From the NCBI RefSeq assembly GCF_000153325.1, contig NZ_AAOU01000019.1, forward strand, positions 36,341 through 100,340: a DNA stretch of 64,000 nucleotides. Reading direction: 5' to 3'. This DNA comes from Photobacterium sp. SKA34 (GTDB lineage Bacteria; Pseudomonadota; Gammaproteobacteria; Enterobacterales; Vibrionaceae). The notes under the pieces are model-generated. The model was not told where the DNA came from. It saw only the letters and a list, made by a program, of their open reading frames with translations, and searched no databases. Each line of letters opens with the position of its first letter. Within the stretch, counting starts at the first letter, position 1. Of this stretch, positions 7,012 to 15,925 are shown one piece after another. The position numbers and the translations under genes were made by a program.

Positions 7012-9183
7012 ATGGACGTTTCACTCCTATTAGACGGGCTCAATGATAAACAAAGAGAAGCGGTGGCAGCGCCGTTGGGTAACCACCTCGTACTGGCAGG
7101 CGCCGGTAGTGGTAAGACACGAGTGCTGGTTCATCGCATTGCTTGGTTGTTATCGGTAGAGCAAGCATCACCGTATTCGATTATGTCGGTGACCTTTACC
7201 AACAAAGCGGCCGCAGAAATGCGTGGGCGTATTAATGAGTTAATGCACGGCTCAAGTGCGGGGATGTGGAATGGTACTTTCCACGGACTATGTCACCGCA
7301 TGCTGCGTGCTCACTACCTTGATGCGCGTTTGCCGGAAGATTTTAATATTTTAGATTCTGATGATCAGATGCGTTTATTGCGCCGCTTGATCAAAGCTCA
7401 GAATCTAGATGAAAAACATTGGCCTGCTCGTCAGGCTGCTTGGTATATCAATGCCAAGAAAGATGAAGGTTTACGTCCTAAACACGTTGAAACCTATAGC
7501 GATCCCGTAGAGCAAACTTGGCTGCGTATTTACACCGCTTACCAAGAAGCGTGCGATCGCGCGGGTATGGTCGATTTTGCTGAGTTATTGCTGCGATCTT
7601 ACGAGTTATTGCGTGATAACAAGCATATTCGTGAACATTACCAAGCACGCTTTAAGCACATTTTGGTTGATGAGTTTCAAGATACCAACAGCATTCAGTT
7701 TGCGTGGTTACGCTTAATGGCAGGGCCTGATTGCCATGTGATGATCGTGGGTGATGACGACCAGTCTATTTATGGCTGGCGTGGAGCAAAAATCGAAAAT
7801 ATTCAGCGTTTCTTAAATGAATTTAAAGGTGCATCGTCGATTTTCCTTGAGCAAAACTACCGTTCGACCGGCAATATTCTAAATGCAGCCAATGAGTTGA
7901 TTGCGAATAACAACGAACGTATGGGCAAGAAACTTTGGACTGACGGCGGTGAAGGTGAGCCGATTTCGCTTTATTCTGCGTTTAACGAGATTGATGAAGC
8001 ACGTTTTGCGGTGGGTAAAATCAAAGAATGGCGCGATCAAGGTGGTAGCCTTAACGAAACGGCTTTCTTATACCGTAGTAACGCCCAATCACGCGTATTA
8101 GAAGAAGCATTAATTCAAGCTGGGTTGCCGTATCGAATTTACGGCGGTATGCGATTCTTCGAGCGCCAAGAGATAAAAGATGCGTTGTCTTACATGCGCT
8201 TAATCTCCAATCGTAATGATGATGCCTCGTTTGAGCGTGTGGTAAACACCCCGACGCGTGGTTTGGGCGATCGCACGTTAGAGACGATTCGTTTAGTTGC
8301 TCGCGATCGTGGTTTAACTATGTGGCAATCGAGTATTGCCTTGCTTGAAGAGCAAGTTTTAGCTGGCCGTGCGGCTAATTCATTACGCCGTTTCATCGAG
8401 CTGATTAACGCACTTGAAGACGATACCGCAGATTTACCAATGTATCAGCAGACCGATGAAGTCATTCGACATTCCGGTTTACGTGCAATGTACGAGCAAG
8501 AAAAAGGCGAAAAAGCCCAAGCGCGTATTGAAAACTTAGAAGAATTGGTCACAGCTACTCGCCAGTTTGAGATCCCAGAAGAAGCTGAAAGTATGACGCC
8601 ACTTGCGGCCTTCTTAGCCCATGCGGCACTAGAAGCGGGTGATGGTCAGGCGGATGATTTTGAAGATGCGGTGCAGCTGATGACGATGCACAGCGCCAAA
8701 GGTCTGGAATTCCCAGTGGTATTTATGGTGGGTGTAGAAGAGGGGATGTTCCCTAGCTCACGTACCACAGAGGAAGTGGGACGTTTAGAAGAAGAGCGTC
8801 GTTTGTGTTACGTGGGGATGACCCGTGCAATGCAAAAACTGTATATCACGTATGCTGAAATGCGTCGTTTATACGGGAAAGATAACTTCCACAAACCTTC
8901 ACGTTTTATCCGCGAAATTCCCGACCAGTTCGTCGAAGAAGTCCGCATGAAAGCGCAAGTGTCACGTCCGGCAAGCAGTGGTCGTTTTAGCCAAACACAG
9001 GTGAATAACAACTTTAATGAGACAGGTTTTAACCTAGGTCAGCGTGTTGAGCATCCAAAATTTGGTGAAGGCACCATCATTAACTTTGAAGGCAGTGGCG
9101 CACAAAGCCGTGTGCAAGTGGCGTTTAATGGTGAAGGTATTAAGTGGTTGGTGACTCAGTACGCCAAGCTTACACCAATGTAA
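7012..9183 (+). CDS. uvrD: DNA helicase II (UvrD)
   Basis: A 3'-5' superfamily 1A helicase acting in nucleotide excision repair and mismatch repair. It has 723 aa, the normal length. Walker A is GAGSGKT at residues 30-36 and Walker B LVDEFQDTN. Other SF1 motifs include GDDDQSIYGWRGA, EQNYRS, the TMHSAKGLEF segment and VGMTRA. The C-terminal end carries the family's Tudor-like module (RVEHPKFGEGTIINFEG). It is transcribed divergently from the bufferin-type operon and is followed by a strong terminator. An SOS-box-like site overlaps its promoter, in line with LexA control. Confidence 0.97.
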   Translation: MDVSLLLDGLNDKQREAVAAPLGNHLVLAGAGSGKTRVLVHRIAWLLSVEQASPYSIMSVTFTNKAAAEMRGRINELMHGSSAGMWNGTFHGLCHRMLRAHYLDARLPEDFNILDSDDQMRLLRRLIKAQNLDEKHWPARQAAWYINAKKDEGLRPKHVETYSDPVEQTWLRIYTAYQEACDRAGMVDFAELLLRSYELLRDNKHIREHYQARFKHILVDEFQDTNSIQFAWLRLMAGPDCHVMIVGDDDQSIYGWRGAKIENIQRFLNEFKGASSIFLEQNYRSTGNILNAANELIANNNERMGKKLWTDGGEGEPISLYSAFNEIDEARFAVGKIKEWRDQGGSLNETAFLYRSNAQSRVLEEALIQAGLPYRIYGGMRFFERQEIKDALSYMRLISNRNDDASFERVVNTPTRGLGDRTLETIRLVARDRGLTMWQSSIALLEEQVLAGRAANSLRRFIELINALEDDTADLPMYQQTDEVIRHSGLRAMYEQEKGEKAQARIENLEELVTATRQFEIPEEAESMTPLAAFLAHAALEAGDGQADDFEDAVQLMTMHSAKGLEFPVVFMVGVEEGMFPSSRTTEEVGRLEEERRLCYVGMTRAMQKLYITYAEMRRLYGKDNFHKPSRFIREIPDQFVEEVRMKAQVSRPASSGRFSQTQVNNNFNETGFNLGQRVEHPKFGEGTIINFEGSGAQSRVQVAFNGEGIKWLVTQYAKLTPM

Positions 9184-9220
9184 TTGCATGCGTTCTTGAT
9201 TGATCGTAATACTTAAAAAT

Positions 9221-9258
9221 AAAGCCCAGCAATCATCTAGAGTGCTGGGCTTTTTGTT
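9221..9258. terminator. Rho-independent terminator between uvrD and ggt
   Basis: AAAGCCCAGCA pairs with TGCTGGGCTTT, followed by a T-rich run. The minus strand also ends in a T-rich run, so it can serve both convergent genes. Confidence 0.85.
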
Positions 9259-9281
9259 TTTATCTGCGTATTAGCGCACGG

Positions 9282-11045
9282 TTATTGGCTGATCACTTTA
9301 CCTTCTCGACGAGGATCGGCTGCCCCAATAAGCTGATTTGGCGCAATACTTATCGCTTGAATACCTGAATTCAGATCTTTGATTTGAGTTTTATAGCCCA
9401 GCTTCTCAAGTTTTGGCGCCCACTCTGCCGCGGGCGTGTTTTTTTCAAGTTCAAAGGTACCGAAGCGATTATTCATATTCGGTAAGTTGATCGCTTGTTG
9501 TAAATCCATCTCCCAATCAATATACGCAACCAAGGTTTTTGCGAGATAGCCAATGATCTGACTTCCTCCGGGTGAACCGATGGTTAGCACTGGCTGGTTA
9601 TTTTTCATAACAATCGTGGGTGTCATTGACGAGCGAGGTCGTTTACCCGGTTCAATTCGGTTAGCAACAGGAATACCATCAATTTGGCTACGGAATGAAA
9701 AGTCCGTTAATTCATTATTGAGTAGAAATCCCCTGACCATTAAACGTGAACCAAATCTGTTTTCAATCGTCGAGGTGAGTGAGACTACATTACCTTCTTT
9801 ATCAACAATCGATAAATGGCTGGTGGAGGGCAATTCGATAGCTTCATCACTGGCACGGTTATGGGCATGATTCCAAGGTGGTATCCCCGGTTTTACTTGG
9901 GTTAATGCTTTATTTCCATCGAGTAATTTAGCACGCTCGGCAAGGTAGTTGGGATCGAGTAAGCCACGGACAGGCATTGGCACATAATCACTATCTGCCA
10001 TATAGCGACCGCGATCAGCAAAAGCTAAGCGAGAGGCATCACCAATTAGCTGCCAACTTTTGACGCTATCAGCACCGAGCTTATCCAATGGATAATGATT
10101 AAGCATGGCTAATATTTGCCCCAAGGTTAATGCGCCGGAGCTGGGTGGCCCCATTCCACAAATTTGATACTGACGGTAGGGGGCACAAATAGGCTCACGT
10201 TGTTTAACGCTGTAGCTGGCAAGATCCATAGTGTTTAACACCCCAGGATTACCTTTTGCGTTCTGTACGGTATTAACAATATCTCGCGCAATATCGCCTT
10301 GATAAAAGGCTTTAGGGCCATAATCAGCCACTTGACGTAAGGTATTTGAATAAGCGTTATTAACTAACTTACTTCCTGCTTGAAGTGGTTTGCCTTGTGA
10401 GTCAAAAAAGTAGGCTTTAGTTGTAGGATAGCGACTAAGATTTTTCGCATCATTTTCAACCATTGCAGCAAGCCGTGGGCTGACGATGAAGCCTTCTTTG
10501 GCTAATTTTATCGCAGGAAGAAAAAGCGTTTTCCACGGTAATTTTCCGTATTGCTGATGACTGCGCCAAAGCAGTTTAATTGTACCAGGAGTACCTACAG
10601 ATCGTCCGCCGACAACGGCATCATAGAATTTTAGTGGCTGACCTTGATTGTCTTGAAACAAACGGGGAGTCGCAGCAAAAGGAGCCGTTTCTCGACCATC
10701 AAATGTCGTCATTTGGTTCTTGTCATTATCCCAATACACCAAAAATCCGCCACCACCGATCCCGGATGATTGTGGTTCAACCAAGCCTAATATTAGCTGC
10801 GAGGTGATCATTGCATCAACAGCACTGCCACCCTGACGTAAAATATCAGCCCCTGCTTGACTGGCATAGGCATTGGCTGTGGCGATCATCCACTCTGTAC
10901 CTGAAACCAACTGTTGTGATTGTTGGTTAATACTCGGCTCAGGTTCAATATGATCAGAGGCTTGTTGAACTTCATTGGCTAATGCTGGAAATGAAAAACA
11001 ACAAACACTCAATAAAAAGGCTGTAGCGGAGGTAAACCTTGGCAT
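9282..11045 (-). CDS. ggt: Gamma-glutamyltranspeptidase
   Basis: A periplasmic N-terminal-nucleophile hydrolase that cleaves the gamma-glutamyl bond of glutathione and related compounds. It has 587 aa when started at the ATG at 11045, with AAGGA six bases upstream; a TTG two codons earlier is less likely. An N-terminal signal peptide (FLLSVCCFSFPALA) is clear. Autocleavage occurs before the catalytic Thr in ELPSTSHLSIVD, which begins the small subunit. The substrate region SSGIGGGGF and the late GSPGGSQIIGY motif are also present. Single-gene unit between uvrD (convergent) and rarD. Confidence 0.95.
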   Translation of the reverse strand: MPRFTSATAFLLSVCCFSFPALANEVQQASDHIEPEPSINQQSQQLVSGTEWMIATANAYASQAGADILRQGGSAVDAMITSQLILGLVEPQSSGIGGGGFLVYWDNDKNQMTTFDGRETAPFAATPRLFQDNQGQPLKFYDAVVGGRSVGTPGTIKLLWRSHQQYGKLPWKTLFLPAIKLAKEGFIVSPRLAAMVENDAKNLSRYPTTKAYFFDSQGKPLQAGSKLVNNAYSNTLRQVADYGPKAFYQGDIARDIVNTVQNAKGNPGVLNTMDLASYSVKQREPICAPYRQYQICGMGPPSSGALTLGQILAMLNHYPLDKLGADSVKSWQLIGDASRLAFADRGRYMADSDYVPMPVRGLLDPNYLAERAKLLDGNKALTQVKPGIPPWNHAHNRASDEAIELPSTSHLSIVDKEGNVVSLTSTIENRFGSRLMVRGFLLNNELTDFSFRSQIDGIPVANRIEPGKRPRSSMTPTIVMKNNQPVLTIGSPGGSQIIGYLAKTLVAYIDWEMDLQQAINLPNMNNRFGTFELEKNTPAAEWAPKLEKLGYKTQIKDLNSGIQAISIAPNQLIGAADPRREGKVISQ

Positions 11046-11179
11046 CGTCAATCCTTATGAGTGGAGTAATGTCGTTAACTGAACGCTATTTTATACTTTT
11101 ATTTGATTGAGTTAGATAATAAAAATGAGAGTTCTATCATACATGTCGAATGATTATCTAAAGGTAAAGAAACTCGCCG

Positions 11180-12085
11180 TTAATTTTTATTATTCGATGA
11201 TTGCTGATGAGTTCGGATCCCATCAATACTAAATAACAACAGCGCTAACCAAATACAGCCAAAGGTAATGCCATGTTCTAATTTAAACGGCTCTTTATAA
11301 ATAAACGTCGCTAATACGAACATCAAACTAGGGCCGATATATTGTAGAAAACCTAAGGTAGACAGCTTTAATTTCGTTGCGGCACCAGTAAAACACAGTA
11401 AAGGCAAGGTAGTGACAATACCTGCAGCGACTAAAAGTAAATTGAGATCGATGGAATTATCCGTCAGGTTAGCCGTCGGGCTGCTACTGATAAAAAATAG
11501 ATAAATAGCGGCTAACGGTAACAACACAAAGGTTTCAATAAATAAGCCAGTTTGAGCATCAATATTGATTTTTTTTCGTAATAGGCCATAAAACCCAAAG
11601 CTGGTCGCAAGTGCAAAGGCAATCCAAGGTAATGACCCAAATTGAATTAGCTCGGCAATAACACCAACCGCAGCGATTAAAACGGCCCCCCACTGTAAGT
11701 GACGTAGTCTCTCACCTAGTAACAGCATGCCTAATAGCACATTCAATAGTGGGTTAATGTAGTAGCCTAAACTGGCATCTAAAAGGTGATTGTTATTGAC
11801 CGCCCAGATGAAAATAAGCCAATTACAACCGACAAGTAATGCAGATATTGTGAGTAGGAAAAGCGTTTTCGGTTGAGTAAAAACGGTTTTGACACGCCCC
11901 CACTGGCGGCTGAATGCAATAATAAGTGCAAGGAAGAAAAACGACCAAATCACGCGATGACTCAGTATTTCGAGCGGAGGAACGCTTGCAATGGATTTAA
12001 AGTAGAGCGGCGCAATTCCCCACATGGTATAGGCAGAAATAGCGAGAATGATCCCACGTTTAGCGAGATTGTTGTTATCTTCCAT
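11180..12085 (-). CDS. rarD: EamA-family permease RarD
   Basis: A 301-residue inner-membrane protein with about ten hydrophobic segments, of the drug/metabolite transporter superfamily. It matches the RarD group at the start (KRGIILAISAYTMWGIAPLYFK) and at LLGCNWLIFIWAVNN-like and YINPLLNVLLG segments. The natural substrate is not established; the E. coli name comes from a chloramphenicol-sensitive phenotype. Translation starts at 12085 with a weak GGAG-like signal. It is transcribed away from recQ and no convincing terminator follows it. Confidence 0.9.
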   Translation of the reverse strand: MEDNNNLAKRGIILAISAYTMWGIAPLYFKSIASVPPLEILSHRVIWSFFFLALIIAFSRQWGRVKTVFTQPKTLFLLTISALLVGCNWLIFIWAVNNNHLLDASLGYYINPLLNVLLGMLLLGERLRHLQWGAVLIAAVGVIAELIQFGSLPWIAFALATSFGFYGLLRKKINIDAQTGLFIETFVLLPLAAIYLFFISSSPTANLTDNSIDLNLLLVAAGIVTTLPLLCFTGAATKLKLSTLGFLQYIGPSLMFVLATFIYKEPFKLEHGITFGCIWLALLLFSIDGIRTHQQSSNNKN

Positions 12086-12289
12086 GAAACTCCAAATCTA
12101 ACATTGGTTAATTTTTATTCTAAAGCAGTATATAAATAAGATTGCTTGATTTACCAGTATTTATTTTATTTATAAAGAGAAGATGGAAAATCAGATCATT
12201 GAGTTTTTAATTGATTGCCAAGTTACTACCTCGCATCAAAGGGGGCTTTAGGTATAGAATGAACGCCCCGTTTAGCCAAGAGACTTATC

Positions 12290-14140
12290 ATGTCATCCGT
12301 CTGCCATCATGGACCCAGTTCTGTATTATCAGCGTCTACGAGCGAGTCTGTTTTACAGGAAATTTTCGGTTATCAGCAATTTCGTGTAGGTCAACTGGAT
12401 GTGATTGATGCCGTCAATCGTGACGAAGATTGTTTAGTGATTATGCCTACGGGTGGTGGTAAGTCATTGTGTTATCAGATCCCTGCTTTATTAAAAGAAG
12501 GGATCACGCTGGTTATTTCACCGCTTATTTCATTGATGAAAGATCAGGTCGATCAGCTTAAAGCTAATGGTGTTGCTGCCGCCTATATCAATTCGACGAT
12601 GGAACGTGATGAGATACTTAGTGTGTTTGATGCGATGAAAGACGCGACGGTGAAGCTAGTCTATGTCTCGCCTGAGCGTGTATTAACGTATGATTTTATT
12701 GATCGTTTACGTGACGTACCGCTGGCGATGGTCGCGGTTGATGAAGCGCATTGTATCTCCCAATGGGGACATGATTTTAGACCAGAATATGCCGCACTAG
12801 GACGATTGAAGCAGTCGTTTGAAAACCTACCGATAATGGCATTAACTGCAACGGCAGATGAAACAACCCGCCATGATATTGTTAGCCGCCTAGGATTGCA
12901 GACTCCTCATGAGTATCTAGGCAGTTTTGATCGCCCGAATATTCGCTATATTTTGTGGGAAAAACATAAACCGCTAACACAAATTATTCGCTATGTTGAA
13001 GGTATGCGTGGGCAGTGCGGCATTATTTATTGCAATAGTCGTAAGAAAGTAGAACAGATCAGTGAAAAACTGCGAGATAAAGGCATACGTGCTGAGGCCT
13101 ATCATGCGGGGTTAGATCATATTGAGCGAGCCAATGTTCAAGAGGCGTTTCAACGTGATGATATTCATATCGTAGTTGCCACTGTTGCCTTTGGTATGGG
13201 GATCAATAAACCCAATGTGCGATATGTCGTGCATTTTGATATTCCTCGTAACATTGAATCGTATTACCAAGAAACGGGTCGAGCAGGGCGTGATGGTTTA
13301 CCTGCTGAGGCGGTAATGTTTTACGATCCTTCAGATTTAGCATGGCTTCGCCGTTGTTTAGATGAAAAAGAAGAAGGGCAGCAAAAGGACGTCGAGCATC
13401 ATAAACTTCATGCGATGGGCGCTTTTGCTGAAGCACAAACCTGTCGTCGTCAGGTATTGTTGCATTACTTTGGTGAGCATCGTGATGAGGCATGTGGTAA
13501 TTGCGATGTGTGTTTAGATCCGCCGCAGCGTTTTAATGCGGTCGAAGTCGCGCAAAAAGCCTTGTCTTGTGTCTACCGTGTTAACCAAAGCTTCGGTATT
13601 ACCTATATCGTTGAAGTGCTCCGTGGGATGCAAAACCAACGTATCCGCGAGCATGGACATGATAAATTGAGTACTTATGGTATTGGGCGTGAATACAGTC
13701 ATGAATATTGGGTGAGTGTATTACGCCAGTTAATTCATTTGGGGTACTTAACCCAGAATATTAGCCGTAACTCCGTGCTTCAACTAACAGAAAAAGCTCG
13801 CCCACTATTACGTGCTGAAATTGGTTTAGAACTTGCTGTTCCGCGACTTGATAATATTGCCCGTAACATGAAAGTGAATAAACTCGCGAATCGCCAGTAC
13901 GATAAAAAATTGTTTGCCAAGTTACGTAAATTGCGAAAAGCGATTGCTGATGAAGAAGATCTACCACCTTATGTTGTGTTTAACGATGCTAGCTTAATGG
14001 AAATGGCAGAGCGATTACCGACGTCAAATGGCGATTTTCTTGCGGTGAATGGAGTAGGGCAGCGTAAGCTAGAAAAATACGGAGAGGTTTTTTTAGGCTT
14101 GATCCGTGATCATTTATTGGCAATTGAAGAGCCGCATTAA
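12290..14140 (+). CDS. recQ: ATP-dependent DNA helicase RecQ
   Basis: A 3'-5' superfamily 2 helicase of the RecF recombination pathway, 616 aa. Walker A is MPTGGGKS, Walker B VDEAHCISQWGHDF, and motif VI YYQETGRAGRDG. A zinc-binding module has Cys in QTCRRQVLLHYFG and CGNCDVC. A winged-helix region follows, and a C-terminal HRDC domain is seen at LFAKLRKLRKAIADEE onward. All RecQ domains are intact. It is monocistronic: rarD diverges upstream and a minus-strand small ORF with its own terminator lies downstream. Confidence 0.97.
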   Translation: MSSVCHHGPSSVLSASTSESVLQEIFGYQQFRVGQLDVIDAVNRDEDCLVIMPTGGGKSLCYQIPALLKEGITLVISPLISLMKDQVDQLKANGVAAAYINSTMERDEILSVFDAMKDATVKLVYVSPERVLTYDFIDRLRDVPLAMVAVDEAHCISQWGHDFRPEYAALGRLKQSFENLPIMALTATADETTRHDIVSRLGLQTPHEYLGSFDRPNIRYILWEKHKPLTQIIRYVEGMRGQCGIIYCNSRKKVEQISEKLRDKGIRAEAYHAGLDHIERANVQEAFQRDDIHIVVATVAFGMGINKPNVRYVVHFDIPRNIESYYQETGRAGRDGLPAEAVMFYDPSDLAWLRRCLDEKEEGQQKDVEHHKLHAMGAFAEAQTCRRQVLLHYFGEHRDEACGNCDVCLDPPQRFNAVEVAQKALSCVYRVNQSFGITYIVEVLRGMQNQRIREHGHDKLSTYGIGREYSHEYWVSVLRQLIHLGYLTQNISRNSVLQLTEKARPLLRAEIGLELAVPRLDNIARNMKVNKLANRQYDKKLFAKLRKLRKAIADEEDLPPYVVFNDASLMEMAERLPTSNGDFLAVNGVGQRKLEKYGEVFLGLIRDHLLAIEEPH

Positions 14141-14170
14141 AATACCGATCTAGCAAATTTAGTATAGATA

Positions 14171-14202
14171 TAAAAAAACCGAGCTCATGGTAAGCTCGGT
14201 AT
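14171..14202 (-). terminator. Terminator oriented for the minus strand
   Basis: ACCGAGCT pairs with AGCTCGGT (14178-14185 with 14193-14200). The long T-run exists only when read on the minus strand (A-run at 14172-14178 on plus). It therefore ends a leftward transcript, most simply that of the small ORF at 14224-14343. It may also act weakly for recQ. Confidence 0.7.
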
Positions 14203-14223
14203 AGAATGCGTTAAGAAACACCA

Positions 14224-14343
14224 TTATGGAGTTTGCCACGACAAAACAGCTTGCGTATTTGGTGGAATATTCATTTCACCGACCATCAAGTTAACGCGAC
14301 GGGACTCACGATAACGTCTTTGATAGCGAGCTAATAAGACCAT
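14224..14343 (-). CDS. Candidate 39-residue small protein, unknown function
   Basis: An ORF of 39 codons too short for ordinary gene callers. It starts ATG-GTC-TTA-TTA and ends TAA at 14224. The product begins MVLLARYQRRYRESRRVNL, strongly basic near the N-terminus, and ends NTQAVLSWQTP. The codons (TTA, CGT, CAA, GTT) look like those of the neighbouring genes, and a minus-strand terminator follows 22 bp after the stop. Against it: no clear ribosome binding site before the ATG, and in-frame codons stay open 14 codons upstream without another standard start. I do not recognise the family. Confidence 0.4.
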   Translation of the reverse strand: MVLLARYQRRYRESRRVNLMVGEMNIPPNTQAVLSWQTP

Positions 14344-14457
14344 GATGGAATACGAAATACTAGCGTGTACTAAATCTTTGTAATCTTAATTAACACTTAC
14401 TTACATCATGGTGTGAGTAATCGCTATTTCTCTTTCTAGTTATAAAAAGGAATGACA

Positions 14458-14763
14458 ATGACTCCACTTGAAAGCCAACCATTTAGCGTTCGTCAACTCG
14501 ATCTTAATGCACGTTACTTATCCATTATTAGCCCTGATTTTGACTTTGATAGTTTTGATTTAGTTGCTTTACAACTTTTAAAGATACTCGATGCTACTGT
14601 GATTGAAAAAGAATGCAGTGCTGATCTGCATATTTGGTTAGTCGATTTTGAAGGTTGTCGCTTATTGCTTAAAGGTGAACATTACAGCAGTGCATTGTGG
14701 TTAGAGGCGATGAGTGAAGATGATCTTGATACATTGGCATTTGTCGCTGGCTTATTAAATTGA
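14458..14763 (+). CDS. Small acidic protein, DUF3630-like
   Basis: A 101-residue, strongly acidic cytoplasmic protein with no signal or membrane segment. I think it belongs to DUF3630, a family of about 100 aa proteins found in Vibrio and Shewanella, but the assignment is from memory of overall look (DLVALQLLKILDA, HIWLVDFEGCRLLLKGEHYS, ALWLEAM). No function is known. The start at 14458 is preferred because AAGGA lies six bases upstream; the ATG at 14452 directly abuts that site. It lies between recQ and the preQ1 riboswitch of yhhQ and seems monocistronic. Confidence 0.7.
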   Translation: MTPLESQPFSVRQLDLNARYLSIISPDFDFDSFDLVALQLLKILDATVIEKECSADLHIWLVDFEGCRLLLKGEHYSSALWLEAMSEDDLDTLAFVAGLLN

Positions 14764-14859
14764 GATTGAGATCTATCAAGAGCTAGGCAACAAAGTGAAT
14801 TTCTGTATAATCGCCGACCTGGTTGTTGTTGGCATATAAAATAGCGAGCAACATATATT

Positions 14860-14890
14860 TTTGGGTTCCCTCCCCCCATTGACAAAAAGG
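14860..14890 (+). promoter_or_regulatory. preQ1-I riboswitch upstream of yhhQ
   Basis: The segment has the compact preQ1-I architecture: a 5' TGGGTTC, a pyrimidine-rich loop, a pairing CCCCA, then an A-rich tail TTGACAAAAAGG. The terminal AAGG is the Shine-Dalgarno of yhhQ (ATG at 14897). It lines up with the known preQ1-I form in which GGGTC pairs with ACCCC and the A-rich tail folds back so that the AGG is sequestered on ligand binding. Translational repression by preQ1/preQ0 is inferred. Such elements are known upstream of COG1738 transporters. Confidence 0.75.
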
Positions 14891-14896
14891 TCTCAC

Positions 14897-15607
14897 ATGA
14901 CGACTGCTTTATCTCAATCTAATGCTATAGCTTCACCCTCTTTTACTCCGCAACAGCAAAGTAAAGCCCTAGGCTATTTAGTACTGTTTCATTTACTCGT
15001 GATTGCGTCGAGTAACTATTTAGTGCAAATACCTTTTACCGTGTTTGGTTATCACACCACCTGGGGGGCGTTTACTTTTCCGTTTATCTTTTTAGCCACC
15101 GATCTTACTGTGCGTATTTTTGGGGCTGGAATGGCGCGTAAAATTATTTTCCGTGTCATGATGCCTGCGCTGCTCGTATCGTATTTATTATCTGTCTTGT
15201 TCTTCCAAGGCGAATACCAAGGGCTAGGACATTTAACGGAATTTAATCTGTTTGTTGCTCGTATTGCGATTGCCAGTTTTATGGCCTACTTGCTAGGGCA
15301 AATTTTAGATGTGTCGGTATTCAACCGCCTACGCCAATTAAAACAATGGTGGATAGCCCCAACGGCCTCCACTATTTTTGGTAATGCGATTGATACCATT
15401 GCGTTCTTTGGTATTGCGTTTTACCACAGTCCCGATCCCTTTATGGCAGCAAATTGGACGGAAATTGCGTTGGTAGATTACAGCTTTAAGTTAATTATTA
15501 GTCTCGGACTATTTGTGCCTATTTATGGCGTATTACTTAATTACTTAATTGATAAGCTGACAACGTTATCACCGCAAACGTTAGTGGCTGCAAAGACTAA
15601 TCAATAG
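14897..15607 (+). CDS. yhhQ: Queuosine precursor (7-cyano-7-deazaguanine) transporter
   Basis: A 236-residue inner-membrane protein of the VUT/COG1738 family with about six hydrophobic segments. E. coli YhhQ imports preQ0 and preQ1 for queuosine tRNA modification. Family features include YLVLFHLLVIASSNYLVQ, the TWGAFTFPFIFLATDLTVR segment, and SAFLLGQ-like MAYLLGQILDV followed by IFGNAIDTIAFFGIAF. The start at 14897 has AAAGG upstream; a longer TTG-started frame from 14861 would run through the riboswitch. The preQ1-I element before it independently supports the substrate. A terminator follows. Confidence 0.93.
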   Translation: MTTALSQSNAIASPSFTPQQQSKALGYLVLFHLLVIASSNYLVQIPFTVFGYHTTWGAFTFPFIFLATDLTVRIFGAGMARKIIFRVMMPALLVSYLLSVLFFQGEYQGLGHLTEFNLFVARIAIASFMAYLLGQILDVSVFNRLRQLKQWWIAPTASTIFGNAIDTIAFFGIAFYHSPDPFMAANWTEIALVDYSFKLIISLGLFVPIYGVLLNYLIDKLTTLSPQTLVAAKTNQ

Positions 15608-15635
15608 TTTTGTTACTAGTGATAAGGGTGAAAGA

Positions 15636-15665
15636 AGAAGCCGATCTTAGGATCGGTTTTTTTGT
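15636..15665 (+). terminator. Rho-independent terminator of yhhQ
   Basis: CCGATC-TTAG-GATCGG hairpin followed by seven T residues, about 30 bp after the yhhQ stop. Confidence 0.85.
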
Positions 15666-15695
15666 GCTGTGAAGACACTGGTTAAAAAATATCTT

Positions 15696-15714
15696 TTAAA
15701 TGACAATTATTCTC
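15696..15714 (+). promoter_or_regulatory. Fur box 1 of ryhB
   Basis: AATGACAATTATTCTC matches 13 of 16 positions of the core of the consensus GATAATGATAATCATTATC. It sits just upstream of the -35 hexamer of the ryhB promoter. Confidence 0.75.
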
Positions 15715-15724
15715 AATAAAGTAC

Positions 15725-15758
15725 TTGCATCTCAAGTGAGAATGGTTATTATTAACAG
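15725..15758 (+). promoter_or_regulatory. ryhB promoter with overlapping Fur box 2
   Basis: The -35 TTGCAT (15725-15730), a 16-bp spacer and the -10 TATTAT (15747-15752) place the start near 15759. GAGAATGGTTATTATTAAC (15738-15756) matches 14 of 19 positions of the Fur consensus and covers the -10 element, as expected for repression by iron-loaded Fur. Confidence 0.75.
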
Positions 15759-15925
15759 GCACTCAGGCGATAGGGTGGAACATAATCATATCGTCTTGAT
15801 GGCACGACATTGCTCACATTGCTTCCAGTGTACTACAGCTCCGGTTGCGTGTTATTAGTGTAGGGCTAATAACCGAACACCACTTCTGCTGAGCGACGCT
15901 ACTCATCGTAGCGTCGCTTTTTCTT
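15759..15925 (+). ncRNA. ryhB: RyhB iron-stress small RNA
   Basis: The core GCACGACATTGCTCACATTG, followed by CTTCCAGT (about 15802-15830), is nearly identical to the conserved centre of E. coli RyhB. That core base-pairs with mRNAs of iron-using proteins together with Hfq. The promoter carries two Fur-box-like sites. The RNA ends at a strong hairpin, AGCGACGCTAC/GTAGCGTCGCT (15892-15918), with a T-run. The predicted length of about 167 nt exceeds the roughly 90 nt enteric RNA, in line with the longer Vibrio RyhB. The extra sequence includes a hairpin-forming stretch around 15855-15873 (GTTATTAG/CTAATAAC). The 5' end is predicted, not mapped. Confidence 0.92.

Noticed and set aside
12211..12408. 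65-codon ORF at the start of recQ
   Set aside because: Overlaps the true recQ start in another frame; no signals of its own.
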